From positions 18,810 to 82,809 of the forward strand of contig CAMYYI010000006.1 of the NCBI GenBank assembly GCA_947303465.1: a DNA stretch of 64,000 nt. Direction: 5' to 3'. A model generated the notes under the pieces. The model saw only the letters and a list, made by a program, of their open reading frames with translations. It was not told where the DNA came from and searched no databases. The position numbers and the translations under genes were made by a program. Origin of the DNA: an uncultured Bacteroidales bacterium. Its GTDB lineage: Bacteria; Bacteroidota; Bacteroidia; Bacteroidales; UBA932. Below are positions 42,795 through 51,074 of this stretch, one piece after another. Numbering within the stretch: position 1 is the stretch's first letter; every line of letters begins with the position of its first letter.

Positions 42795-42820
42795 ACTATA
42801 ATTTTTAGTGTTGATTTGTG

Positions 42821-42828
42821 CAAAAATA
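42821..42828 (-). promoter_or_regulatory. -7 promoter box for the DUF3276 operon
   Basis: TATTTTTG on the minus strand, 26 nt before the ATG at 42794. Confidence 0.72.
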
Positions 42829-42851
42829 TAACTTTTTCTCAGATTACATAT

Positions 42852-42859
42852 TATATTTG
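42852..42859 (+). promoter_or_regulatory. -7 promoter box for the nusB operon
   Basis: TATATTTG, 22 nt before the ATG at 42882. It excludes the upstream ATG at 42816. Confidence 0.77.
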
Positions 42860-42881
42860 CAGGAAAATTTGTTTGAAATCT

Positions 42882-43799
42882 ATGCTGAACAGAAGAATCC
42901 TCAGGATAAAGGCGTTCAAGGTCATTTATTCGCGTGTGGAAAATCCTGCGATGACTCTCAAGGATGCCGAATACGAGCTTGAGCGCTCCTGTGAATCTAC
43001 CAGGGACCTTTACCTGTTCCTTCTGGCTGTCGCCGGCCCTCTGACGGCCGAGGCCCGTGCCCGTATAGAGGCCGCGCGCTCCAAGTTCAATCCCAGCCCG
43101 GAAGAACTGAATCCCAATCTGAAGTTCGTAGAAAACGGGGTTGCCCCGTTGCTTGAGGAGGATCCTGATTTCTCGAGAATAATCAAGAAGAAAAAACTTT
43201 CCTGGGAAAACGACGACGTCTTCCTCCGCCATTTGTATGAGTCGGTGCGGGAGCGCGACTGGTTCAAGGCTTATATGGATGCCCCCGGCCGCTCGCTTCA
43301 GGAAGACGCATCCCTGTTCTCACGCATCTACGAAGAGGAATTCCCAGACAACAAGGAGCTGGAAGACATTCTGGAAGACCTTTCCATCTACTGGAACGAT
43401 GAACTGGAGTACGCGCTTGGCTGGTGCTGCCGCAGCATGGATGCCATAGGCCGCGGACGCAGATGGAGCCTGCCCGAGCTGTATATGAGCGATATGCCCG
43501 GCTCTGAGGGCAAGGAGAGCGACAAGGCATTCGTATACAACCTGGTGCGTGCCGCCTTCCGCAATTTCGATAAATATTATGCCGAGGTGGCTGCCGTCAC
43601 TCCCAAATGGGATACCGGCCGCATCTGCGCCACCGACCTGGCCCTTATAATCTGCGGACTGGCCGAGGCGGACACTTTCGACAACATAGATTACAGGACT
43701 ACGATAAACGAGTTCGTAGAAATCTCCAAGTTCTACAGCACTCCGGAAAGCCGGGGCTTCGTGAACGGTGTACTTGATAAATTGATAAACAAACAATAA
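42882..43799 (+). CDS. nusB: Transcription antitermination protein NusB, long form
   Basis: NusB works with NusE (S10) in rRNA antitermination. The 305-residue product has the N-terminal MLNRRILRIKAFKVIYSR typical of NusB, a long acidic middle region, and the NusB fold completed at the C-terminus (DWDTG-like PKWDTGRICATDLALIICGLAEAD and TTINEFVEISKFYSTPESRGFVNGVLDKL). Bacteroidota NusB proteins are usually about twice the length of E. coli NusB, so this is normal for the group. First gene of the nusB-yajC-ybbR-coaE-DUF5606-rimO run. Confidence 0.92.
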   Translation: MLNRRILRIKAFKVIYSRVENPAMTLKDAEYELERSCESTRDLYLFLLAVAGPLTAEARARIEAARSKFNPSPEELNPNLKFVENGVAPLLEEDPDFSRIIKKKKLSWENDDVFLRHLYESVRERDWFKAYMDAPGRSLQEDASLFSRIYEEEFPDNKELEDILEDLSIYWNDELEYALGWCCRSMDAIGRGRRWSLPELYMSDMPGSEGKESDKAFVYNLVRAAFRNFDKYYAEVAAVTPKWDTGRICATDLALIICGLAEADTFDNIDYRTTINEFVEISKFYSTPESRGFVNGVLDKLINKQ

Positions 43800-43805
43800 T
43801 TGATT

Positions 43806-44234
43806 ATGAACTTACTTGCTATTTTACTCCAGGCGGCTTCTGCCGGAGCCGCAGGCCAGCAGGGAGGCGGCATGTCCATGTGGATAATGCTTATCCTCAT
43901 CTTCGCTGTTATGTGGCTCTTCATGATACGTCCCCAGCGCAAGCAGCAGAAGGAGATGGAGCAGTTCCGCAGCAGCCTTAAGAAAGGCGATAAGGTAATT
44001 ACCGCAGGCGGCATTTACGGCACCATCGCCGAGGTTAAGGAAGGCGAACGCTACGTGCTCCTTCGCATAGACAACGATGTGAAGATCAAGGTGGACAAGA
44101 GTTCGCTGCAGAAGGATCCCGGCGCCCCCGCATCTGCTCCCGCTCCCGAGGCAAAGGAGCCCAAAGAGCAGAAGGAGGAGAAGCCTGCAAGGGATCCCAA
44201 AGATCCCAAGGAACCGAAAGCAGAAAAGTACTAG
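43806..44234 (+). CDS. yajC: Preprotein translocase subunit YajC
   Basis: The 142-residue protein has a single transmembrane helix (MSMWIMLILIFAVMWLFMIRPQRKQQKEM) followed by the YajC core (LKKGDKVITAGGIYGTIAEVKEGERYVLLRIDNDVKIKVDKSSL). YajC associates with SecDF in the inner membrane. The C-terminus has a low-complexity tail rich in Lys, Glu and Pro (PKEPKAEKY at the end). The ATG at 43806 is preferred to a TTG two codons earlier. Position after nusB is conserved in Bacteroidota. Confidence 0.93.
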   Translation: MNLLAILLQAASAGAAGQQGGGMSMWIMLILIFAVMWLFMIRPQRKQQKEMEQFRSSLKKGDKVITAGGIYGTIAEVKEGERYVLLRIDNDVKIKVDKSSLQKDPGAPASAPAPEAKEPKEQKEEKPARDPKDPKEPKAEKY

Positions 44235-44237
44235 TCT

Positions 44238-45167
44238 TTGAAGAACTGGCCGCATTTCCTGCTCTGCCTCCTGCTCTCCGCGAGCATCTGGCTGATTCAC
44301 AACCTGTCGCAGAGTTACGCCGGGATTGTGAGCGTTCCCGTTATGGCCCATAGTGCCATACGGGGGAGGGCGGCGGATGCAAAGGAAGCGGTTATGGTCA
44401 GCGCCCGCTGCTCGGCCACTGGGTTCAAATTGCTGCAGCTCAAGCACCAGAGACGGGATATAAATGTAGACATCCACGCAGAGGATCTGGTGTGGACGAC
44501 TGACGACAAATTCCATGTGGCGGCAGCTGAGATGGCAAAGTATACTTCGGATATCTTCGGAGACGGCGTAACCCTCATTACATTCCTGAACCAGAACTAC
44601 ACCTTCGAGTTTACCCGCGAGAACTATAAGACCGTTCCCGTAAGGGCGGTGTTCTCCGCTTCTTACAAGCCGCAGTACATGGCTTCCGGCCCTATGAAGC
44701 TGAGTCCGGATTCAGTAACGGTCTATGGCGAGGACAGGAGGCTTGCAGCTGTGGATGAGGTTGTGACCAAATCCATGAGTTTCAGCGACTTGTCCAAGAG
44801 CAAGGGAGGCGTGGTTAGGCTCGTCCCCGTACCCGGGCTGAGGATGTCTGACAATGAAGTTACATGGTCTCTGGAGGTCGTGCGCTATGTGGAGATGCGT
44901 GGCACGGTCAGGCTTGCCGTACGCAACGAACCTGCGGGAGCCTCCCTGTCTGTGTACCCGTCACGCGCCGAAGCTGTGTTCCACTGCCAGTTCCCAGCAA
45001 AAGGCGATCCTTCCGAGCAATGCGTTTTCTATGTGGATTATAACGAGTTTGCAGCCTCGAATTCCGGCCGCTGTGTTGCCCATTGCGACAATCTGCCGGC
45101 ATATGTCATAGACTGGCATCTGGAACCGGAGACCTTCGACTGCATGCTCAGGGAGGATGCCCAATGA
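44238..45167 (+). CDS. YbbR-like domain protein
   Basis: The 309-residue protein has one N-terminal membrane helix (HFLLCLLLSASIWLIHNLSQ) and an extracytoplasmic beta-rich part with YbbR-like segments, e.g. NYKTVPVRAVFSASYKPQYMASGPMKLSPDSVTVYGEDRRLAAVDEVVT. In Firmicutes YbbR (CdaR) regulates the cyclase CdaA; in Bacteroidota its role is not known. The start is a TTG at 44238, 3 bp after yajC; the first ATG would remove the membrane helix. It overlaps coaE by 4 bp. Confidence 0.75.
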   Translation: MKNWPHFLLCLLLSASIWLIHNLSQSYAGIVSVPVMAHSAIRGRAADAKEAVMVSARCSATGFKLLQLKHQRRDINVDIHAEDLVWTTDDKFHVAAAEMAKYTSDIFGDGVTLITFLNQNYTFEFTRENYKTVPVRAVFSASYKPQYMASGPMKLSPDSVTVYGEDRRLAAVDEVVTKSMSFSDLSKSKGGVVRLVPVPGLRMSDNEVTWSLEVVRYVEMRGTVRLAVRNEPAGASLSVYPSRAEAVFHCQFPAKGDPSEQCVFYVDYNEFAASNSGRCVAHCDNLPAYVIDWHLEPETFDCMLREDAQ

Positions 45168-45682
45168 CGACAGTCCTGGTAACAGGTCCCATCGGAGGCG
45201 GCAAATCTACGGTATGCCGCAGGCTGTCGGGCCTGGGCTATCCGGTGTACGACTGCGACAGCCGGTGCAAGGCCCTGTACGACAGCGCCCCCGGTCTCAA
45301 GGAACGCATTGAAAAGGAACTCGGCATTCCTTTCGCCGGGCTTGGACGCATTTTCAGGGATACCTCCCTTCGGGAAAAGCTGGAGGCCTTAGTTTATCCT
45401 CTGCTGATACAGGACATTGAGGCCTGGAAGGCTTCCCGGGAATCGGACCTGGGGTTCATAGAGTCTGCCATAGCCCTCGAAAAACCGGACTTCCATCACC
45501 TCTGGGACAAGGTCCTCATGGTTGATGCTCCCCGCAGTTTACGTCTGAAGCGCAATCCCGCAGTATCTGACCGGGATTCCCTCCAGCACTTTGACCCTGA
45601 ACAGATTGATTATAAGATTACCAACGACTCGGATCTCGGGTCGCTATATACCCAACTGGACAATTATTTAGAAACATTATGA
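45164..45682 (+). CDS. coaE: Dephospho-CoA kinase
   Basis: The 172-residue protein is the last enzyme of coenzyme A synthesis, phosphorylating the 3'-hydroxyl of dephospho-CoA. It has the P-loop VTGPIGGGKSTVCRRL and the following GYPVYDCDSRCKALYD, then the lid region IESAIALEKPDFHHLWDKVLMVDAP. It is shorter than most CoaE proteins (about 200 residues), with the late lid and C-terminal helices reduced. Both ends overlap neighbours by 4 bp, so it is translationally coupled to the YbbR-like and DUF5606 genes. Confidence 0.85.
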   Translation: MTTVLVTGPIGGGKSTVCRRLSGLGYPVYDCDSRCKALYDSAPGLKERIEKELGIPFAGLGRIFRDTSLREKLEALVYPLLIQDIEAWKASRESDLGFIESAIALEKPDFHHLWDKVLMVDAPRSLRLKRNPAVSDRDSLQHFDPEQIDYKITNDSDLGSLYTQLDNYLETL

Positions 45683-46110
45683 AAACCGATCTGGCCAAAA
45701 TCCTTTCCGTATCCGGACAGCACGGCCTTTTCCATTACCTGGCCCAGGCCCGCAACGGCGTCATCGCAGAATCTCTTGCAGACAAGAAACGTACGGCTCT
45801 TGACACGCACAGCAAAGTATCTACTCTCAACGACATAGCTATCTTCACCTCCGAGGGCGAACTCCGTCTAGCCGAGGTATTTGTGGCTATGAAGAAGCTT
45901 GCCGACTCCGGTACGGCAGTGCCTACTTCCAAGGATGACAGCACCACAATCAAGGACTTTTTCTCCGCCGCCATTCCCAATTACGACGAGGACCGTTTCT
46001 ACGTGTCCCATATGAAGAAGGTCCTCGACTGGTATGGAGAGCTGGACAAGTATGCCTCTTTCGATTTCCTGACCGACGAAGAGCGGGAAAAAGAGCTTGA
46101 AAAGGCTTAA
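45679..46110 (+). CDS. DUF5606 protein
   Basis: The 143-residue soluble protein matches the Bacteroidota DUF5606 family (LAKILSVSGQHGLFHYLAQARNGVIAESLADKKRTAL..TLNDIAIFTSEGELRLAEVFVAM). No function is known. It is cotranslated with coaE (4-bp overlap) and overlaps the TTG start of rimO by 14 bp. No signal peptide or membrane helix is seen. Confidence 0.85.
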   Translation: MKTDLAKILSVSGQHGLFHYLAQARNGVIAESLADKKRTALDTHSKVSTLNDIAIFTSEGELRLAEVFVAMKKLADSGTAVPTSKDDSTTIKDFFSAAIPNYDEDRFYVSHMKKVLDWYGELDKYASFDFLTDEEREKELEKA

Positions 46111-47512
46111 GGTAATAACCCTCGGCTGTTCCAAAAACAGCGTCGATACCGAGCATCTGCTGGCTGCCCTGCCGGCGGGCGATTTCTGTGTGGCCGATGA
46201 CGGTCCGCTGGATTACCTGCTATATAATACCTGCGGTTTCATAGGAGACGCCAAGGAAGAGTCTATCCAGGCGATTTTCGAGGGGGTCGAGGCAAAGCGG
46301 CGGGGAGATGCCATGGAACTGCTGGTATTCGGCTGCTTGTCGGAGCGTTATGCTTCCCAGATGCCGGAGCTGATTCCGGAGGTGGATGCCTGGTTCGGAG
46401 CCCGTGACCTCAATCCGCTTCTTCGCTATCTGGGGGCCCCGCCGTCCAGGTTTGTGAGGCGCAGGCAGGAAAACCGCCGCGGCTATGCATATCTCAAGAT
46501 ATCCGAGGGCTGCGACCGCCGCTGCTCCTATTGTGCAATTCCCTATATACGGGGTGCGCATAAATCCGTGCCGGCGGAGGACCTGGTCGAAGAGGCTTCA
46601 CAACTTGCTTCGGAGGGCGTCAGCGAGCTTATCCTTATTGCTCAGGACACTACTTTTTACGGACTGGACCTGTATGGCAAACGCTCCCTCGCAAGACTGC
46701 TGGAGGCGTTGTCCGGGATAGAAGGGATCGAGCGTCTGCGCATCCATTACTCGTATCCCTCAGATTTCCCGGAGGACGTCCTTGAGCAGATGGCATCCAA
46801 TCCCAAGGTCTGCAAGTACCTCGATATTCCGCTTCAGCATATCTCCGACCCTGTGCTGGACAACATGCACCGTCATATTGATTCTGCAGGTACCCGTCGG
46901 ATAATCAATCGTTTACGTGAAAAAGTGCCGGGCGTGGTGCTGCGTACAACCATGATAGTGGGGCATCCTGGAGAAGGGGAGAAGGAGTTCGGTGAGCTGC
47001 TGGACTTTGTGCGTGAAGCTCGCTTCGAGCGTCTGGGCGCCTTCATGTATTCGGAAGAGGAAGGAACATGGGGTGCGGAACATCTGTCCGATTCCATCCC
47101 AGAGGAGGAGAAACGCCGCCGCCTGGATGAGTTGATGGCGCTGCAGTCGTCTATTTCTTTGGAATTCAACCGTTCCCGTATCGGTTCCGTGGAGCGTGTA
47201 CTGGTAGATGATATCGTCGGCGATACCCTAGTCTGCCGCAGCCAGTACGAAAGTCCCGAGGTCGACGGCGAGATCCTGGTACCCGCCGGCTCGTTGGCGG
47301 TGGCCGGGGTCGAAGGCCATCCAATCCTCATGCCGGACCCCGATACGGCATCCCTAGCCTCCACTTTGTCATCTCGAGCCTCCGCTTTGTCATCCCGAGC
47401 CTCCGCTTTCTCATCCCGAGCGGAGTCGAGAGATCTCATCGGCCGCTACCTCACCGTCCGCATCACCGAGGCCGACGAATACGACCTCAAGGCGGAAATC
47501 GCTGGAGCGTAA
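46097..47512 (+). CDS. rimO: Ribosomal protein S12 methylthiotransferase RimO, with repeat-derived insert
   Basis: The 471-residue radical SAM enzyme adds a methylthio group to an Asp of ribosomal protein S12. The N-terminal cluster cysteines are in LGCSKNS, NTCGF and FGCLSERY; the radical SAM motif is CDRRCSYCAIPYIRG; a TRAM domain closes the protein. The start is probably the TTG at 46097 (MKRLKVITLGCSKNS), 14 bp inside DUF5606. Near the C-terminus, between VDGEILVPA and YLTVRITEADEYDL, about 48 residues are extra and Ser/Ala-rich with a 7-residue periodicity; they are encoded by a DNA repeat (next entry). Confidence 0.93.
   Translation: MKRLKVITLGCSKNSVDTEHLLAALPAGDFCVADDGPLDYLLYNTCGFIGDAKEESIQAIFEGVEAKRRGDAMELLVFGCLSERYASQMPELIPEVDAWFGARDLNPLLRYLGAPPSRFVRRRQENRRGYAYLKISEGCDRRCSYCAIPYIRGAHKSVPAEDLVEEASQLASEGVSELILIAQDTTFYGLDLYGKRSLARLLEALSGIEGIERLRIHYSYPSDFPEDVLEQMASNPKVCKYLDIPLQHISDPVLDNMHRHIDSAGTRRIINRLREKVPGVVLRTTMIVGHPGEGEKEFGELLDFVREARFERLGAFMYSEEEGTWGAEHLSDSIPEEEKRRRLDELMALQSSISLEFNRSRIGSVERVLVDDIVGDTLVCRSQYESPEVDGEILVPAGSLAVAGVEGHPILMPDPDTASLASTLSSRASALSSRASAFSSRAESRDLIGRYLTVRITEADEYDLKAEIAGA
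47348..47436 (+). repeat. 21-bp tandem array plus dispersed repeat inside rimO
   Basis: Three 21-bp units (47348-47368, 47369-47389, 47390-47410) sharing the pattern CATCyCkAGCCTCCrCTTT are followed by a full 26-bp copy of the dispersed repeat (47411-47436: TCATCCCGAG..GAGAGATCT). The period of 21 keeps the reading frame and encodes the heptad SSRASA(L/F). The final copy is related to those in rnpB and after the PAP2 gene. Confidence 0.8.
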
Positions 47513-47539
47513 CCGACTGTATATCAGTGCATAAAAGAA

Positions 47540-47568
47540 TTTGCCTGCATGAAATACATGCAGGCAAA
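47540..47568. terminator. Hairpin between convergent rimO and glpC
   Basis: A perfect 12-bp stem, TTTGCCTGCATG (47540-47551) and its complement (47557-47568), with a 5-nt loop. There is no T run, but it lies between convergent genes and could act for both. The 13-mer TGCATAAAAGAAT upstream also precedes the ferredoxin terminator. Confidence 0.7.
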
Positions 47569-47609
47569 TACGTTAAGTGGCTGGTGGTCAGTGACAAACG
47601 CTCCAGCGG

Positions 47610-48848
47610 CTAGCGATTGGCGGCGGCCGTCTTATCGAGGTCCAGAGCCTCAGCCAATATGGAAACAGGATTCTTGACGGAAATTCCGGTGGACATCTCA
47701 ATCTGCCATTTGCAGGTCTCACATTCGCAGGCAACGTAATCCGGAGCTATCGCCATGATATTGTCGAACAGCGGCTTGCCAATTGCCTGGGACACCTTGT
47801 AATTCTCTTTCTTGAAGCCGTATGTGCCGGCGATACCGCAGCAGTTGCTCTCCAACTCTATCAGTTCCATGCCGGGAATCATCTTCAGCAACTCAGTAGT
47901 GAAGATACCCCATCCCAGGCGCTCCTGGTGGCAAGGGCAATGGTATGCGGCGCGCGCCTTGAAACCCTCCTTCCAGACGGGTTTGAGAACCCCCGACACA
48001 ATACCCTTGTAGAGATACTGCTCCACCAGGGACACATGGTCGCGAACCAATGAATTGTCCACCTTAAGCAGCTCGGGATACTCTTCCAGAATGGTCAGCG
48101 TGCAGGTGGTGGAAACGGTAACTATATCCCGTCCTTCTTTGACGGAGCGGCCGAATGCATTCATGTTGATACGGGCGTCGCGGGTAGCGGTGGCAATCAT
48201 GCCATTGGCAATCTTGGCTACTCCGCAGCAGCGCTCTTCCGGCATAAGCTGTACTCCTATGCCAAAGGCGTTCATGACGGCTACGAAGTCTTTGCCGAGC
48301 TGGGGATAGTTATAATTGGCATAGCATCCATGGAAGTAGCTGATCTGCTTCTTGTATCCTTCCTGAGCGGCTGCTGCATTCTTCTTGAACCAGTGCACAA
48401 AGGTCTCTGAGGCATATTTGGGCAGGGTGCGGTGTCTGTCCACACCTATGGTGATGTCCATCAGGCCCTTGACGGGGGAGAGTCCCAGGCCGAAGTTGGC
48501 AAGAGGCGCAAAGGCGCTTGCGAGCGGACCTACCTGGTCCGTGCTGGCCAGCATCATGTCGCGCAGTTTAGGAGCCTTGCGGCCGTAGTCGATGCGGGCC
48601 TGCTGAATGAGGTCGGCAATACGCACTCCGGACGGACAGGCTACCTCGCAGCGTTTGCAGTTAAGACAGTATTTCAGGGAATCCTCGAAGAAGATGCCGT
48701 TCTTCAGTCGGTAGCGCTCGCCGTCGGGTCCGGAGCGCTTGGGACCGGCATACTTGGGATTGTTGGCCATTACAGGGCACACGGTCTCGCAGAGCGAGCA
48801 CTTCTGGCACTGTTCGAAATTCTTGGCGCTTATATTGGTCTCTTGCAT
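47610..48848 (-). CDS. glpC: Anaerobic glycerol-3-phosphate dehydrogenase subunit C
   Basis: The 412-residue iron-sulfur subunit has two N-terminal 4Fe-4S motifs (CQKCSLCETVCP and CLNCKRCEVACPSG) and two CCG domains with CCGVAKIANG and NCCGIAGTYG. It passes electrons from the GlpAB dehydrogenase to menaquinone at the inner membrane. Its start lies 2 nt after the glpB stop, in the order glpA-glpB-glpC on the minus strand. Sequence and context agree with GlpC rather than other CCG-domain subunits such as LutA or HdrB. Confidence 0.92.
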   Translation of the reverse strand: MQETNISAKNFEQCQKCSLCETVCPVMANNPKYAGPKRSGPDGERYRLKNGIFFEDSLKYCLNCKRCEVACPSGVRIADLIQQARIDYGRKAPKLRDMMLASTDQVGPLASAFAPLANFGLGLSPVKGLMDITIGVDRHRTLPKYASETFVHWFKKNAAAAQEGYKKQISYFHGCYANYNYPQLGKDFVAVMNAFGIGVQLMPEERCCGVAKIANGMIATATRDARINMNAFGRSVKEGRDIVTVSTTCTLTILEEYPELLKVDNSLVRDHVSLVEQYLYKGIVSGVLKPVWKEGFKARAAYHCPCHQERLGWGIFTTELLKMIPGMELIELESNCCGIAGTYGFKKENYKVSQAIGKPLFDNIMAIAPDYVACECETCKWQIEMSTGISVKNPVSILAEALDLDKTAAANR

Positions 48849-48850
48849 AA

Positions 48851-49426
48851 CTATTTCCTCCCTATAGCATTGGCGGCATCGGTAGCGCTCTTCACAATTG
48901 CTGCCGTGGCGTCTCCCTGGGCGCTGCTAAGGCCCGCAAGCACCTCGCCGGCAGGGTAGAGGTTGGCTATCACGGCACCGTCCTTAACTGCAAGGCCGCC
49001 CGGACTCTTTACTCCGAATTCCAGGAACTTCTGGGGCGCGGCGAAGGACGGGTCGAACCAGGTGCTCCGGTCTTCGTCGTAATCCACATCCAGTCCGAAC
49101 AGAGGCTCATAAACCCTGTCCATATCGGCCACGAGGCCGCGTGAGAAGTACTTTCCGGTGGCAAGCACAAAGTTTTCCGCCTCAAGTTCGATGTCTCCCA
49201 GTTTCTCTGTGCGCACGGCAACAAGGCGGTCACCGGCAAAACGGCCGGAGACTACCCGGTCACCGGCCAGCAGGGTGCCGCCGGCGGCGCAGAATTCGCG
49301 CCTGGATGCATTGTGGAGGGAGAGGCCCTCGGCCACCACGGCGCAGCGCATGCCGGAGGTCTGAAGGGCAGTGGCGGCCGTCATACCGGCAAGCCCGCCG
49401 CCTATTATAATGACGTCAAATTTCAT
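48851..49426 (-). CDS. glpB: Anaerobic glycerol-3-phosphate dehydrogenase subunit B, compact form
   Basis: The 191-residue protein starts with a FAD-binding motif MKFDVIIIGGGLAGMTAATALQ and ends with a GlpB-like C-terminal half (LATGKYFSRGLVADMDRVYEPLFGLDVDYDE..WFDPSFAAPQKFLEFGV..NLYPAGEVLAGLSSAQGD). E. coli GlpB is about 419 residues, so some 220 central residues are missing and the ends are joined. The frame is intact, so it is not a simple pseudogene. The ATG at 49426 is used because the upstream extension has no homology and lies within glpA, overlapped here by 11 bp. Confidence 0.82.
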   Translation of the reverse strand: MKFDVIIIGGGLAGMTAATALQTSGMRCAVVAEGLSLHNASRREFCAAGGTLLAGDRVVSGRFAGDRLVAVRTEKLGDIELEAENFVLATGKYFSRGLVADMDRVYEPLFGLDVDYDEDRSTWFDPSFAAPQKFLEFGVKSPGGLAVKDGAVIANLYPAGEVLAGLSSAQGDATAAIVKSATDAANAIGRK

Positions 49427-51044
49427 CGTAGGAATAGGGTTTCTCGTATTTGTAAACTCTCTGCATGAACTCCATCTCGCGGAGCGTATCGCCCCAGCCC
49501 ACGGCGCGCATTCCCTTCCAGCGTTCGTCCAGGTAGTCGGCCGCCAGCTTGTCGGCCAGTTCCGGCTGGCCCAGAGCTTCTGCAAGGGCCTTAGCAGCCC
49601 TGCGTATGCAAAGCGTACCCTGGCAGGTCCCCATGCCCACGCGGGTGCGCCTTCTCAGGTCTTCCAGATTACGCACGCCAAGCTCCTTTACGGCGTACTT
49701 GATTTCCGCCAGCGTAACGTTTTCGCACTCGCACACGAGCTGCCTGTCGGCCTCGGTCTCGAAATGAATTTTGGTGACCATGTCGCCCTGACGGCCGGCG
49801 GCTCCTTTCTGGCCGGCGGTCGGTTTGCCTTCGAAACGCTTGCTCACGCTCTCGATGCGGCCGTTCATTGACCCGGGAAGGGGAGTCTCTGCGGTGGTGC
49901 AGCTCTTGTGCACCCCGAGTTTGCGGCATACGGCATCAGTAGCGAGTTCCGCCATCAGACGGTAGGTCATAAGCTTGCCGCCGGTGATGCTCACGAAGCC
50001 CTTGACGCCGTCGCGGGTTTCATGGTCCAGGCAGACTATGCCGCGGCTGATGCTGCGTCCGGTAGGATCGCTGTCGTCGGCCACCAGGGGGCGCACGCCT
50101 GCGTAGGCACGCAGGATGCGGGTGCTGGCGAGAGCGGGGCAGAGGGCGCATCCCTCGCGGAGCAGCAGACGAACCTCGTCGGGCGTCACTTCCATATGGT
50201 CGCACTCCTCGAACGGGACTTTGGTGGAGGTGGTTCCGATGACGGTAACGGAGTCGCCGGGCACCAGTATATCGCCGTCCGCCGACTTGCGGCAGCGGTT
50301 GATTACTACGTTGTTGACGCGGTGCCCGAAGACCAGCAGCGCTCCCTTGGCGGGATACATGCCGATATGGACGCCGGCCTTTTCGGCCACCCCGTGCCCC
50401 CAGATACCTGCGGCGTTGACGGTAACGGGCGCCCTGTACTCGGCGGTTTCACCGCTGCGGGTATCCAGCACCTTGACTCCGAGAATGGTGTCGCCTTCCC
50501 GGATAAAGTCGAGGAATTCAGTATATACCAGCACTTTGGCTCCATGAAGAACGGCATCGGTAACGTTGGCGCTGCAAAGGCGGAAAGGGTCCACCGAGCC
50601 GTCGGGAACTACCACCGCACCTATGAGGGATGGATTGACCGACGGTTCCATTTCTATGGCCTCCCTGGGGGAGATTGCCCGTGCCTCTATTCCCGCCCTG
50701 TTGCAGGCCTCCAGGAAAGTGGCTTGATAATCAAGGCCGAAGCCGGAGTCTGCATCCTCCGGAAGGGTAATAAAAAGGCCGCCCGTGTCTTCTACGCAGT
50801 TGGCGGCTATGCGGCGCAATATCTTGTTCTCGCGTATGCACTCTTCGGCAGACTCGCTGTCCTTTACGGCATAACGGGCGCCGGAATGCAGCAGGCCGTG
50901 GTTACGGCCGGTTGCGCCTGTGGCGATGTCCTGCCTTTCGATCAGCAACACCCTGAGACCCCGCATGGCACAGTCGCGCGCGGTACCGGCTCCTGTGATG
51001 CCCCCTCCTATGACGATTACGTCAAATTCGTTCTTAACTGGCAT
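49416..51044 (-). CDS. glpA: Anaerobic glycerol-3-phosphate dehydrogenase subunit A
   Basis: The 542-residue flavoprotein oxidises sn-glycerol 3-phosphate to dihydroxyacetone phosphate. It has the FAD motif FDVIVIGGGITGAGTARDC, the ATGATGRNHGLLHSGARYAV segment, and a C-terminal [2Fe-2S]-binding BFD-like domain (CECENVTLAEIKYAVKELGVRNLEDLRRRTRVGMGTCQGTLC). Length equals that of E. coli GlpA. The gene begins 31 bp after rnpB on the same strand with no TAnnTTTG box between them, so its promoter is unclear. Confidence 0.95.
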   Translation of the reverse strand: MPVKNEFDVIVIGGGITGAGTARDCAMRGLRVLLIERQDIATGATGRNHGLLHSGARYAVKDSESAEECIRENKILRRIAANCVEDTGGLFITLPEDADSGFGLDYQATFLEACNRAGIEARAISPREAIEMEPSVNPSLIGAVVVPDGSVDPFRLCSANVTDAVLHGAKVLVYTEFLDFIREGDTILGVKVLDTRSGETAEYRAPVTVNAAGIWGHGVAEKAGVHIGMYPAKGALLVFGHRVNNVVINRCRKSADGDILVPGDSVTVIGTTSTKVPFEECDHMEVTPDEVRLLLREGCALCPALASTRILRAYAGVRPLVADDSDPTGRSISRGIVCLDHETRDGVKGFVSITGGKLMTYRLMAELATDAVCRKLGVHKSCTTAETPLPGSMNGRIESVSKRFEGKPTAGQKGAAGRQGDMVTKIHFETEADRQLVCECENVTLAEIKYAVKELGVRNLEDLRRRTRVGMGTCQGTLCIRRAAKALAEALGQPELADKLAADYLDERWKGMRAVGWGDTLREMEFMQRVYKYEKPYSYDEI

Positions 51045-51074
51045 ATAGCTTTCGTGTTAGGTATAATCAATAAA

